NCBI RefSeq assembly: GCF_000380335.1
Contig: NC_021149.1
Location: 5,198,501-5,262,500 of the forward strand
DNA from: Azotobacter vinelandii CA
GTDB taxonomy: Bacteria; Pseudomonadota; Gammaproteobacteria; Pseudomonadales; Pseudomonadaceae
Direction: 5' to 3'
DNA length: 64,000 nucleotides
Both the position numbers and the translations under genes were made by a program. The notes beneath the pieces were generated by a model that saw only the letters and a list, made by a program, of their open reading frames with translations, was not told where the DNA came from and ran no database searches. Positions 34,395 to 44,479 of the stretch are shown here, one piece after another; the first letter of the stretch is position 1, and the number at the start of each line of letters is the position of its first letter.

Positions 34395-35252
34395 ATGCTT
34401 AGCCTGCAGAACGAATCGACACGTCTTGAATTGCTCCCCGAACTCGGCGGCGGCATTGCGAGTTGGGTCGCCCTGGATTCGGGCCAGCCGCTTCTCCGCA
34501 GCCCGGTCGACGGCCGGCAGGTGCCCTATGGCTGGGGGAAGCTCGCCTGCTTTCCCTTGGTGCCCTGGTCGAACCGGATAGGGCAAGGCGGCTACGAAAC
34601 CGACCGGGGCTGGCTTTCCCTGGCCCCCTTCCAGGAGGACGAGCCCTATCCCATCCACGGCACAGCCTGGCATCAGCCCTGGGAAATCGCCGCTCGCTCC
34701 GCGCAGGAGGCCCTGCTCCGGCTCGTCTCCCAGACCCCCTACGCCTATCGGGCCGAACAGCGAATCCTCCTGGCCGGTGACAGTCTCGTGGTGGAGCTGT
34801 CCGTGGAGCACCTGGACCAGCACCCGGCCTGGTACGGGCTCGGGCTTCATCCCTTTTTCCCCCGCAGGGAGAACACCCGGCTGCGGGCCTGCGCCGAAGC
34901 CGTCTGGTTCGAGGAGAACCAGCGCCTGCCGCGCGTCGAACGAGCGATCGAGGGCGCCTGGCGTTTCGCCGATGGCAACGCCCTGCCGAAGACCCTGATA
35001 GACCATGCCTTTTCCGGCTGGGACGGCAGCTTCCTGATCAGCCAGCCGGATGCCGGTTACCAGTTGGAGTGCTCGGCTACGAACGCCAGGTTCTTCGTGC
35101 TTTATACCCCGCCCGGCAAGGACTTCTTCTGCTTCGAGCCGGTCTCCCATCCCATCGATGCCCATCACCTGGAAGGCCGGCCGGGACTGCGACTGCTGCA
35201 ACGCAATCAGAAACTCGACATGCGCATGGTCATGAAGTACTGGGCGTTGTAG
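34395..35252 (+). CDS. Aldose 1-epimerase (GalM-like)
   Basis: Mutarotase of 285 aa interconverting alpha- and beta-anomers of hexoses. Visible are LVPWSNRIGQGGYE near 55, the catalytic His in LGLHPFFP and the catalytic Glu region in FFCFEPVSHPIDA near 255. Alpha-galactosidases release the alpha-anomer, while galactose dehydrogenases use the beta form, so this gene fits directly after the dehydrogenase-lactonase pair, 14 nt downstream. Confidence 0.93.
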   Translation: MLSLQNESTRLELLPELGGGIASWVALDSGQPLLRSPVDGRQVPYGWGKLACFPLVPWSNRIGQGGYETDRGWLSLAPFQEDEPYPIHGTAWHQPWEIAARSAQEALLRLVSQTPYAYRAEQRILLAGDSLVVELSVEHLDQHPAWYGLGLHPFFPRRENTRLRACAEAVWFEENQRLPRVERAIEGAWRFADGNALPKTLIDHAFSGWDGSFLISQPDAGYQLECSATNARFFVLYTPPGKDFFCFEPVSHPIDAHHLEGRPGLRLLQRNQKLDMRMVMKYWAL

Positions 35253-35345
35253 CGACATCCCTGATCGTGGCTTGGCCCTGAAAAGCGCAATGCACAAGGA
35301 AACGCGCCTGTCGCCCGCCGACAGGCCCGACAACAGGAAGCGCGT

Positions 35346-37076
35346 ATGTTTCGTCGCCCATGTTCAAGCACTCCCCTCATGAGTGCAGTGAATCCATCCC
35401 TGGAAACCGTCCGAGACGGTGCATCCGCCGACGCCCCCCGGGCAGCCGAGGCCGGGCTGGCCTGGTGGGCTGACGCGATCATCTATCAGATCTACCCGCG
35501 CTCCTTCGCCGACGCCAACGGTGACGGCATCGGCGATCTGCCGGGCATCACCTCGCGGCTGCCCTACCTGAAGCGCCTGGGTGTGGATGCACTGTGGCTA
35601 TCACCCTTCTATAAATCGCCCCAGGCCGACGCCGGCTACGACGTGGCCGACTACCGGGTGGTCGATCCGCTGTTCGGCACGCTGGAGGATTTCGATCGGC
35701 TGCTGCACGAGGCCCATGGCCTGGGCATCAAGGTGATCGTCGACCTGGTGCCCAACCACACTTCCGACGAGCATGCCTGGTTCCGGGCGGCATTGCAGTC
35801 GCCGCCGGGCAGCGCCGAGCGCGCCCGCTACCTGTTCCGCGACGGCCGCGGTGAAAACGGCGAGTTGCCACCCAACAACTGGCAGAGCGTGTTCGGCGGC
35901 GCGGCCTGGTCGCGGGCGCCGGGCGACCGGCATTGGTATCTGCACCTGTTCGACGGCAAGCAGCCCGACCTCAACTGGGACAACCCGCAGGTGCGGGCCG
36001 AGTTCGAGGACGTGCTGCGCTTCTGGCTGGACCGAGGCGTGGACGGCTTTCGGGTCGACGTGGCGCACGGCCTGGTCAAGGACTCGGAACTACCCGATGC
36101 GGAGCAGCGCAAGGAAAACCGCGTACTGGTCGGCCCCATGTGGGACCAGGACGGCGTGCACGAGATCTACCGCGCCTGGCACCGCATCCTGGACCAGTAC
36201 CCGGGCGAGCGCATGATGGTGGCTGAGGCCTGGGTTACCCCGCAAGAACGCCTGACCCACTACATCCGCTCCGACGAGATGCAACAGGCGTTCAACTTCG
36301 ACTACCTGCTGCTCGAAAACTGGGATGCGGGCACCTTCAAAAGCGTCATCGACGCCTCGCTGAGCCTGGCGGCCGAGGTGAGCGCGACGACCACTTGGGT
36401 GACCTCCAACCACGACGTCGTGCGCGCGCCTTCGCGCTATGGCCTGAGCCGGCCCGGCGCCCATCCCAAGGGTATCGACGCGGCCGGCGAACAGCCGAAC
36501 GAGGCCCTGGGCCTGCGCCGCGCCCGCGCCCTTGCCTTGCTCACCCTGGCCCTGCCCGGCTCGGCCTATATCTATCAGGGCGAGGAACTGGGCCTGCCCG
36601 AACACACGACCCTGGAGGCCCGTTACCGCCAGGACCCCATGTTCATCCGCACCCATGGCGCGGACATCGGTCGCGACGGCTGCCGGGTGCCGCTGCCCTG
36701 GAGGGCGGATGCTCCGTCCCTCGGCTTCGGCCCGGGCGACAGGAGTTGGCTGCCGCAACCGGCCACGTACGCGCATTACACCGTGGATCGCCAGGAGGGC
36801 GTGGCCGGCTCCACCTTGGAGCTGTACCGGCAGATGCTGCGGCTACGCCGTGAACATGCACTTGGCAAAGGCCAGTTGCGCTGGGTCGACACCGACCGTG
36901 ACCTGCTGGTCTTCGACAACGGCGACGTCCGCGTCCTGATCAACTTCGGGACACAAACCAGGGCACTGCCGGCAGGTGGACAGATACTGCTGTCCAGCGA
37001 GCCGTTGAAGGAGCCCAGCAAACTACCTGGCAATACAGCAGCCTGGTTGACGGGATCGTGCCCGTCCTCAAGTTGA
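35346..37076 (+). CDS. GH13 alpha-glucosidase
   Basis: Cytoplasmic glycoside hydrolase of up to 576 aa. The four GH13 regions are present: DLVPNHTSDEH, the nucleophile in GFRVDVAHG near 235, the acid/base Glu in MMVAEAWV near 295 and TSNHDVVR near 350. The N-terminal WWADAIIYQIYPRSFADANG is of the oligo-1,6-glucosidase/alpha-glucosidase branch. It probably splits the glucosyl part of sucrose, maltose or related sugars. The start at 35346 has AGGAAG 5 nt before it; an ATG at 35379 is the alternative. The C-terminus matches the family up to LPGNTAAWL and then ends in eight unrelated residues, as if the end was altered by a nearby breakpoint. Confidence 0.92.
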   Translation: MFRRPCSSTPLMSAVNPSLETVRDGASADAPRAAEAGLAWWADAIIYQIYPRSFADANGDGIGDLPGITSRLPYLKRLGVDALWLSPFYKSPQADAGYDVADYRVVDPLFGTLEDFDRLLHEAHGLGIKVIVDLVPNHTSDEHAWFRAALQSPPGSAERARYLFRDGRGENGELPPNNWQSVFGGAAWSRAPGDRHWYLHLFDGKQPDLNWDNPQVRAEFEDVLRFWLDRGVDGFRVDVAHGLVKDSELPDAEQRKENRVLVGPMWDQDGVHEIYRAWHRILDQYPGERMMVAEAWVTPQERLTHYIRSDEMQQAFNFDYLLLENWDAGTFKSVIDASLSLAAEVSATTTWVTSNHDVVRAPSRYGLSRPGAHPKGIDAAGEQPNEALGLRRARALALLTLALPGSAYIYQGEELGLPEHTTLEARYRQDPMFIRTHGADIGRDGCRVPLPWRADAPSLGFGPGDRSWLPQPATYAHYTVDRQEGVAGSTLELYRQMLRLRREHALGKGQLRWVDTDRDLLVFDNGDVRVLINFGTQTRALPAGGQILLSSEPLKEPSKLPGNTAAWLTGSCPSSS

Positions 37077-37351
37077 AGCATCAGCGTGCCCGAGTCCGGT
37101 TCGGTCCCCGAGAAAGGGCCCCCGAGAAAGCCGAACAAGTCCTGGGGCCGTTGGCCGAGGTGAATTAAGGCCATCTTGCGCATCGAGGCATCAGCGTCAC
37201 GGCATTATTACCGGCTTGGGATCGACGTGGACTCACCGAAGAAATCATCGAACATGCGGAGCGGATCTCGGAGCAAGCCGAGGGCACATAACGCATCAAT
37301 CGACCGCTTCGTGCCGGTTACCTCTGCACCAGACAACGGAGACACTTACAC
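37077..37351. other. Gap after the GH13 gene
   Basis: 275 bp with no supported gene. A short plus-strand stretch near 37225-37292 could encode RGLTEEIIEHAERISEQAEG before a stop, which looks protein-like but is not recognised; it may be the end of a lost gene. Confidence 0.3.
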
Positions 37352-37981
37352 ATGCCCACCCCCGTTATTCCTCTCAGCAGCTTCGTTGCCGCGCTTTCGG
37401 CATCGCCCCTGGAGCCTTGGGCATCATCTGTGCCCTGGGCACTAACGAGCCGGTCCGAAGCAGTAGTTCGGCACCTGCTCGGTACCCTTGACGCTTCCGA
37501 ATTCATCATCTCGAACGAAGTTGCCATTCACGTCACGGCGACTGTGGAACCCGGCACAGTGCTCAAGGGGCCGCTAATCCTCGGCCCCCGATGCTTTGTC
37601 GCCTCCGGCGCTTACCTTCGTGGCGGCAACTGGGTCGCCGAGCGTTGCGCCCTCGGGCCGGGCGCCGAACTGAAGTCCTCATTCGTCTTCGCGGGAACCA
37701 GGCTCGCTCACTTCAACTTCGTTGGTGACTCCATCCTCGGCAGCGACGTGAACCTCGAAGCCGGTAGCATCATCTGCAACTATCGCAACGAGCGCACCGA
37801 CAAGGAGGTTCGCGTTCGCGTTGGCGAGGCCCTGCATCGGACTGGTTGCCACAAGTTTGGCGCTGTCGTCGGTGATCATTGCCGTATCGGCGCCAACGCT
37901 GTCCTGGCACCCGGTGCGATCTTGCCGCCTGGCTCGGTTATACATCGCGCTTCGCTGCACGACGGTGAAGCTGGTGTCTAG
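37352..37981 (+). CDS. Left-handed beta-helix (hexapeptide-repeat) protein
   Basis: A 209-aa protein with isoleucine-patch repeats: VAIHVTATVEPGTVLKGPLI, then LGPGAELKSSFVF, SILGSDVNLEAGSIICNY and CRIGANAVLAPGAILPPGSV. This fold is used by acyl- and nucleotidyl-transferases such as GlmU C-terminal domains and LpxA. The CNYRNERTDKEV loop resembles the GlmU/sugar nucleotidyltransferase type. There is no nucleotidyl-transferase domain. GGAG lies 10 nt before the ATG. The substrate is unknown; it stands alone between sugar genes and an AT-rich stretch. Confidence 0.75.
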   Translation: MPTPVIPLSSFVAALSASPLEPWASSVPWALTSRSEAVVRHLLGTLDASEFIISNEVAIHVTATVEPGTVLKGPLILGPRCFVASGAYLRGGNWVAERCALGPGAELKSSFVFAGTRLAHFNFVGDSILGSDVNLEAGSIICNYRNERTDKEVRVRVGEALHRTGCHKFGAVVGDHCRIGANAVLAPGAILPPGSVIHRASLHDGEAGV

Positions 37982-38700
37982 CGGGTAGATTGCTTCGAGC
38001 CTAAAAGCACTCACGTCCCGATAGGCAACTTTGGCACACAGGTACCTGGAGCGACGGTGATGTCTTAGCCAGCATATGATAAGCCGAACTTATGCCTTGC
38101 AATTATGACTTACTACACTAATGAATACTCCAACCTATACTTCATACGTGCCGCCTCGTTGAGTGGCCGATTCGCCACCATAGCCCGGCCAATAAATATA
38201 GGAAGCGCACTGCCTCAATCAATACTCTTAGATAAGGCCTTTGATCCATATTCATGCCTATCAGCGTAATGGCATACGCTGTAATTCATACGAACTTATC
38301 GCAGGGCACCGAATTACCCATCAAGGCATAACCTTCCCCTACCCATGAAACAAGTCAATTTTTATAATGAAAAACAAATGGCATCCATCAACCCATGAAC
38401 CTGCCAGCCATAACCCAAGCCGATCACCCCGATACTTGTCTGGCAATTAAGACGAATCAACAACCACTCGCTTGGAAATACACTTTGCAGAATGATTTCA
38501 ATTGAACTGCGGCAAAGTAAACTTCATCACTACATATTGCAGTCCACAGCCCCCGAAAGCATGGGCGCTGCCAACACTTCCGCACAGAATGGAGAAAACT
38601 TGAATCAAAGCGCTTCATGGACGGCTCTACCTACTCAATAAACTTATGATGATAGACGATGCATCTTTACTTATCAAATAAGCCCAATAATAGAGAAGCC
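37982..38700. other. AT-rich non-coding stretch
   Basis: About 720 bp with clearly lower GC than the rest of the window and no supported gene. It contains promoter element copy C at 38301. The composition and the GH13 remnant at its right end suggest decayed or foreign DNA. Confidence 0.6.
38301..38368 (+). promoter_or_regulatory. Repeated promoter element, copy C, with TATAAT
   Basis: GCAGGGCACCGAATTACC, then CATCAAGGCATAACCTT. A perfect TATAAT at 38363-38368 begins exactly 62 nt after the start of the element. The next intact gene downstream is the ScrY-type porin, about 970 bp away, with the GH13 remnant between. Confidence 0.6.
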
Positions 38701-38779
38701 ATATGTATTCGTATCGTAACTTCTTGAGAACCGCTGCCTTGCCGTCGTTGCAGGGCGCCATATATACCAGCAGAGTCCT

Positions 38780-39000
38780 AACCGGACAGGATTGGTGCTG
38801 TGCTGCAGAGATCTATCAGACTTACCCACGCTCTTCACACCGACGCCAATGGCGATGGCATCATCCCGCAGCTCAATACGCTCGCGGAGATGAAAACACT
38901 GATCGCCTGGGCCAGGCGGCGCAATATCCTTGTAGATCCAGTGGTCGACCACACCTGCGACAATCAACGCCTTGCAGCCATCGACAACTTCTCCGGGCAG
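38780..39000 (+). pseudogene. GH13 remnant
   Basis: AAEIYQTYPRSS in one frame and DANGDGI in another match the start of GH13 alpha-glucosidases (AIIYQIYPRSFADANGDGI). Then ARRRNILVDPVVDHTCDNQ resembles region I, normally of the form VIVDLVPNHTSDEH. Internal deletion and frameshifts leave no working gene. It lies directly downstream of promoter copy C. Confidence 0.7.
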
Positions 39001-39120
39001 CCAATCGAGCCCAGGCTGCCAGTTGGTCTGTGCGTGATGCGGCAACTCCACGAACCCTTCGCCATCCCGACGGCCTGACGAAAGGTTTTCCCCCTGCCCG
39101 TCCATGTCCTGAACAGATAG

Positions 39121-40941
<1,821 letters not shown>

Positions 40942-41080
40942 GGGCCGCCGGTCGCTCCCGCTGCTGCGGATAAGCACCGAAGCAAGGAGAAAGCAGCCGT
41001 TAACGCTACGGTTCGCCTCAATCGGGATGGCCGGTACTGTACCGGCCCCTTTCATCTCATCGGCTGCAAGCGTCTTCATG

Positions 41081-41148
41081 GCAGAGCACAAAATTACCTC
41101 TCGCAGCATAAGTTTCTTCTATCCGGGTGATGCACCGCTTTCTATGCT
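41081..41148 (+). promoter_or_regulatory. Repeated promoter element, copy D, with -10
   Basis: GCAGAGCACAAAATTACC, then TCTCGCAGCATAAGTTTCTT. TATGCT at 41143-41148 begins 62 nt after the start of the element, the same spacing as in copies B and C. It is upstream of the aldo/keto reductase gene, whose start is 87 nt past the -10. Confidence 0.62.
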
Positions 41149-41234
41149 GGGGTTCGATTGGTCTCATCGAGTTCTTGCACTGGATTGACGCCATAGCCGA
41201 TTTCTCACTTGTGCCTCCGCGAAAAGGAATCCCC

Positions 41235-42278
41235 ATGAGCTATAGCGCCGCGCCGAACCGCTACGAGCGCATCCCCTACCGCCGCGTCGGCCGCAGCGGC
41301 CTGGTGCTGCCGGCCCTGTCCCTGGGCCTGTGGCACAACTTCGGTGACAGCACCCCGCTCGATACCCAGCGCGCCCTGCTGCGCACCGCCTTCGACCTCG
41401 GCATCAACCACTTCGACCTGGCGAACAACTACGGGCCGCCCTACGGCAGCGCCGAGACCAACTTCGGCCGCCTGCTGCGCGAGGATTTCCGCGCCTATCG
41501 CGACGAGCTGATCCTCTCCACCAAGGCCGGCTGGGACATGTGGCCCGGCCCCTACGGCCAGGGCGGCGGTTCGCGCAAGTACGTACTCGCCAGCCTCGAC
41601 CAGAGCCTGCGGCGCATGGGCGTCGACTACGTGGACATCTTCTATTCGCACCGCTTCGATCCGCACACGCCACTGGAGGAAACCGCCGGCGCCCTGGCCG
41701 ACACCGTGCGCCAGGGCAAGGCGCTATACGTGGGCATCTCCGCCTATTCGGAAGCCAAGACACGGGAAATGGCCGCCCTGTTGCACGAGCACAGGGTGCC
41801 GCTGCTGATCCACCAGCCGGCCTACAACCTGTTCAACCGCTGGATCGAGAAGGACCTGCTGGCCACCACCGAGGACCTCGGCGCCGGCGTGATCGCCTTC
41901 ACCCCCCTGGCCCAGGGGCTGCTCACCGACAAGTACCTGGATGGCATCCCCGCCAATGCGCGGATCAACCGTCCCGGCGGCGCCTCGCTGCGCCCCGAGC
42001 ACCTGTCCGAGGCGAACATTCGGCGTGCCCGGGCGCTCGCCGAGATTGCCCGCCGGCGCGGGCAGAGCCTGGCCCAGTTGGCCCTCGCCTGGCTGCTGCG
42101 CGATGCGCGGGTGACTTCGGCGCTGATCGGCGCCAGCCGCCCGGAACAGCTCGTCGAGAATGTCGCGGCGCTGGACAACCTGGCATTCAGCCCCGAAGAA
42201 CTGGCGGAGATCGACCGTCACGCCGCCGCAAGCGGCGTCAATCTCTGGGACAGGCCCTACACCGACTGGCCAGCGTGA
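41235..42278 (+). CDS. Aldo/keto reductase, YghZ/GAP-reductase type
   Basis: Cytoplasmic NADPH-dependent reductase of 347 aa, TIM barrel. The catalytic tetrad is visible: Asp and Tyr in HFDLANNYGPPYGSAE near 59-64, Lys in LILSTKAGWDMWPGPYG near 97 and His in DIFYSHRFDP near 130. This sequence is of the L-glyceraldehyde-3-phosphate/methylglyoxal reductase branch (E. coli YghZ, 346 aa). AAGGA precedes the ATG. It carries promoter element copy D, so it appears to belong to the sugar regulon, perhaps to remove toxic aldehydes formed during sugar breakdown (inference). Confidence 0.9.
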   Translation: MSYSAAPNRYERIPYRRVGRSGLVLPALSLGLWHNFGDSTPLDTQRALLRTAFDLGINHFDLANNYGPPYGSAETNFGRLLREDFRAYRDELILSTKAGWDMWPGPYGQGGGSRKYVLASLDQSLRRMGVDYVDIFYSHRFDPHTPLEETAGALADTVRQGKALYVGISAYSEAKTREMAALLHEHRVPLLIHQPAYNLFNRWIEKDLLATTEDLGAGVIAFTPLAQGLLTDKYLDGIPANARINRPGGASLRPEHLSEANIRRARALAEIARRRGQSLAQLALAWLLRDARVTSALIGASRPEQLVENVAALDNLAFSPEELAEIDRHAAASGVNLWDRPYTDWPA

Positions 42279-42312
42279 GGTATCCCGGCCGCCGGCATGG
42301 CGGCCGGGTGGT

Positions 42313-43116
42313 TCAACGCCGGCAGGCGGTACCGCCGATCGCCCGCTCGATGTCGCGCTTGCAGGCCAGTAGCGCCTCGCGGATGGCCTCGACGCGTCGG
42401 GCGGCGCGCGCGGTGGGCAATACCACGGAGATGGCGTAGCGGCCCAGGTAGGTGTCCAGGGACACCGAGCCGCCGCTGATGCCTTCGCTGCACTCCCCGT
42501 GGTCGAAGGTGAAGCCGGTCTCGCGGATCTCCGCCAGCTCGGCCAGCAGGGCCGGCAGGTCGCGGGTGTTGCGGGTCATCTGCGGCAGCGGATCGGGCAA
42601 AAGGTCGCGCACAGCGGCGTCGTCGAGGCCGGCCAGCAGCACCTTGCCGGCCGAGGTCGAGTGCATGGGGGCGAAGACGCCGATGGGAAAGACCACGCGC
42701 AGATCGCGCTCGGCGACGATGCGGTCGATCACCTGGATCTTCTCGCCGGCCTGCTTGGACAGGGACACCGACTCCTGCAACCAGTTCGACAGGCACTCCA
42801 GATAGGGCCGCACCAGGGAAATGATGTCGGTCTGGGTCTGGTAGACCAGTTGGCCCACCGCCACGCCCAGGCGGAAGCCGCCGCTGGGCCCCATGGCCTC
42901 GACCAGGTATTCGGCCTCCAGCGCGCAGACGATGCGCTGCACGGTGGAGCGCGGCAATTTCACCGCCTGGGCGATGGCCGCCAGGCTGAGCCCCTGCGGA
43001 TGCTCGCCCAGGGTACGCATGATCGCCGCGGCACGGGCGATCACCTGAATGCCGCCCACCTTGCCTTCTTCGCCGCTTTCCGGCGCCTCTCTGGTCATCA
43101 CTTGGTTACTTGTCAT
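42313..43116 (-). CDS. IclR-family regulator next to the RND pump
   Basis: DNA-binding regulator of 267 aa. The N-terminal winged helix has GLSLAAIAQAVKLPRSTVQR near 60-80, and the effector domain covers about 100-260. It is divergent from the RND operon, as are TtgV and SrpS, the IclR-type repressors of solvent efflux pumps in Pseudomonas; repression of the pump and release by a hydrophobic effector is therefore likely but not shown. The start is uncertain: ATGs at 43116 and 43098 both lack a clear ribosome site. Confidence 0.85.
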   Translation of the reverse strand: MTSNQVMTREAPESGEEGKVGGIQVIARAAAIMRTLGEHPQGLSLAAIAQAVKLPRSTVQRIVCALEAEYLVEAMGPSGGFRLGVAVGQLVYQTQTDIISLVRPYLECLSNWLQESVSLSKQAGEKIQVIDRIVAERDLRVVFPIGVFAPMHSTSAGKVLLAGLDDAAVRDLLPDPLPQMTRNTRDLPALLAELAEIRETGFTFDHGECSEGISGGSVSLDTYLGRYAISVVLPTARAARRVEAIREALLACKRDIERAIGGTACRR

Positions 43117-43324
43117 AATGATTGCGGACCTTACGGTCATCCCACCGGCACGGAATGCCCATGCCGCCCTCTTCCGGGTTCGGCCGGTTTCTTTCTCCCC
43201 GTTACAGGTTTTTACGAATCCGGCCTGCCCTGCAAAAACCACCTGATGGTACACTGAACCACGATTCGATACACTACCGCTCCTCGTCCGTCTTCATCTC
43301 CTTCCATCGCCAGGAGGCCCGTCC
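43117..43324. promoter_or_regulatory. Divergent control region of the IclR gene and RND operon
   Basis: 208 bp. GGTTTTT (43207-43213) and AAAAACC (43234-43240) form a 7-bp inverted repeat with a 20-bp spacer, a candidate operator. TACACT occurs twice, near 43254 and 43272, either of which could be a -10 for the pump. CAGGAGG stands just before the adaptor gene. Confidence 0.45.
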
Positions 43325-44476
43325 GTGAAACGCAGAGCTCCGCTCCCCTTCATCCACAGCCTGCCGCTGGCCCTGATCCTGTCGCTGGCTGCCTGCAAGG
43401 AGGCCGAGCAGGCGGCCGCCCCCGCGCCGCCGCCCACGGAAGTCGGGGTCTACACCGTACAGGCCCGACCGCTGATGCTGACCACCGATCTGCCGGGCCG
43501 TACCACGGCCTTCCGCGTCGCCGAAGTGCGCCCGCAGGTCAACGGTATCCTCCAGGAGCGCCTGTTCACCGAGGGCACCGAGGTCAAGAAGGGCCAGCAG
43601 CTCTACCAGATCGACCCGCGCACCTATGAAGCGGAACTGGCCCGCAGCGAGGCAGCCCTGGCCAACGCCGAGAACCTGGCCAGGCGCTACGAGCGTCTGC
43701 TGAAGACCAGCGCGGTCAGCCGCCAGCAGTACGACGACGCCATCTCCGCCCTGAAGCAGGCCCAGGCCGACGTGCGGGTCAGGCGCATCGACGTGCAGTA
43801 CACCAAGGTGCTGGCGCCGATCACCGGCCGTATCGGCCGCTCGATCGTCACCGAAGGCGCCTTGGTCACCAGCGGCCAGACCCAGGCCATGGCCACGGTG
43901 CATCAGCTCGATCCGATCTACGTCGACGTCACCCAGCCGATCACCCTGATCCTCCGCCTGCGCAGCGCGATGGAGTCCGGCCGCCTGCAGAGCGCCGGCC
44001 CCGACCAGGCCGAAGTCGGCCTGACCCTGGAAGACGGCAGCGCCTACCCGCTGACCGGTACCCTGAAGTTCTCCGAGGTCAACGTCGACCAGGGCACCGG
44101 CTCGGTGACCGTGCGCGCGATCTTCCCCAACCCCGAGCGCAAGCTGCTGCCCGGCATGTTCGTCCATGCCCAGCTCAAGGAGGGCGTGAAGCAGGACGCC
44201 ATCCTGGTCCCGCAGCAGGCGATCATCCGCGACACCCGCGGGGTCGCCACCGTCTGGGTGGTCAAGGAGGACAACAGCGTCGAGCTGCGCGAAGTGGAAA
44301 CCCCGCGCACCGTGGGCAACGCCTGGCTGGTCGGCAAGGGTCTGGTCAGCGGCGAGCGGGTGGTCGTCGAAGGCACCCAGCGGGTGCGCGGCGGCGTCAC
44401 GGTCAGGCCGGTCGAGGCCGGCAACATCAATCTGGTCGCCGACTTCGCAGCCGGCGCCAGCCAAGGGGGACGCTGA
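43325..44476 (+). CDS. RND efflux periplasmic adaptor (MexA/AcrA family lipoprotein)
   Basis: Membrane-fusion protein of 383 aa linking the inner-membrane pump to the outer-membrane channel. It has a lipoprotein signal with LSLAAC at about residues 19-24, so it is anchored by lipid in the inner membrane's periplasmic face. It then has the lipoyl half-motifs, an alpha-helical hairpin (YEAELARSEAALANAENLAR, near 110-165) and the beta-barrel and membrane-proximal domains ending in GGVTVRPVE. The pump gene begins 3 nt after its stop, so the two are translated together. Confidence 0.95.
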   Translation: MKRRAPLPFIHSLPLALILSLAACKEAEQAAAPAPPPTEVGVYTVQARPLMLTTDLPGRTTAFRVAEVRPQVNGILQERLFTEGTEVKKGQQLYQIDPRTYEAELARSEAALANAENLARRYERLLKTSAVSRQQYDDAISALKQAQADVRVRRIDVQYTKVLAPITGRIGRSIVTEGALVTSGQTQAMATVHQLDPIYVDVTQPITLILRLRSAMESGRLQSAGPDQAEVGLTLEDGSAYPLTGTLKFSEVNVDQGTGSVTVRAIFPNPERKLLPGMFVHAQLKEGVKQDAILVPQQAIIRDTRGVATVWVVKEDNSVELREVETPRTVGNAWLVGKGLVSGERVVVEGTQRVRGGVTVRPVEAGNINLVADFAAGASQGGR

Positions 44477-44479
44477 TCC

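Noticed and set aside
36776..37183. Minus-strand frame overlapping the end of the GH13 gene
   Set aside because: More than half lies antisense to GH13 coding sequence; the N-terminal part looks somewhat protein-like but no family is recognised.
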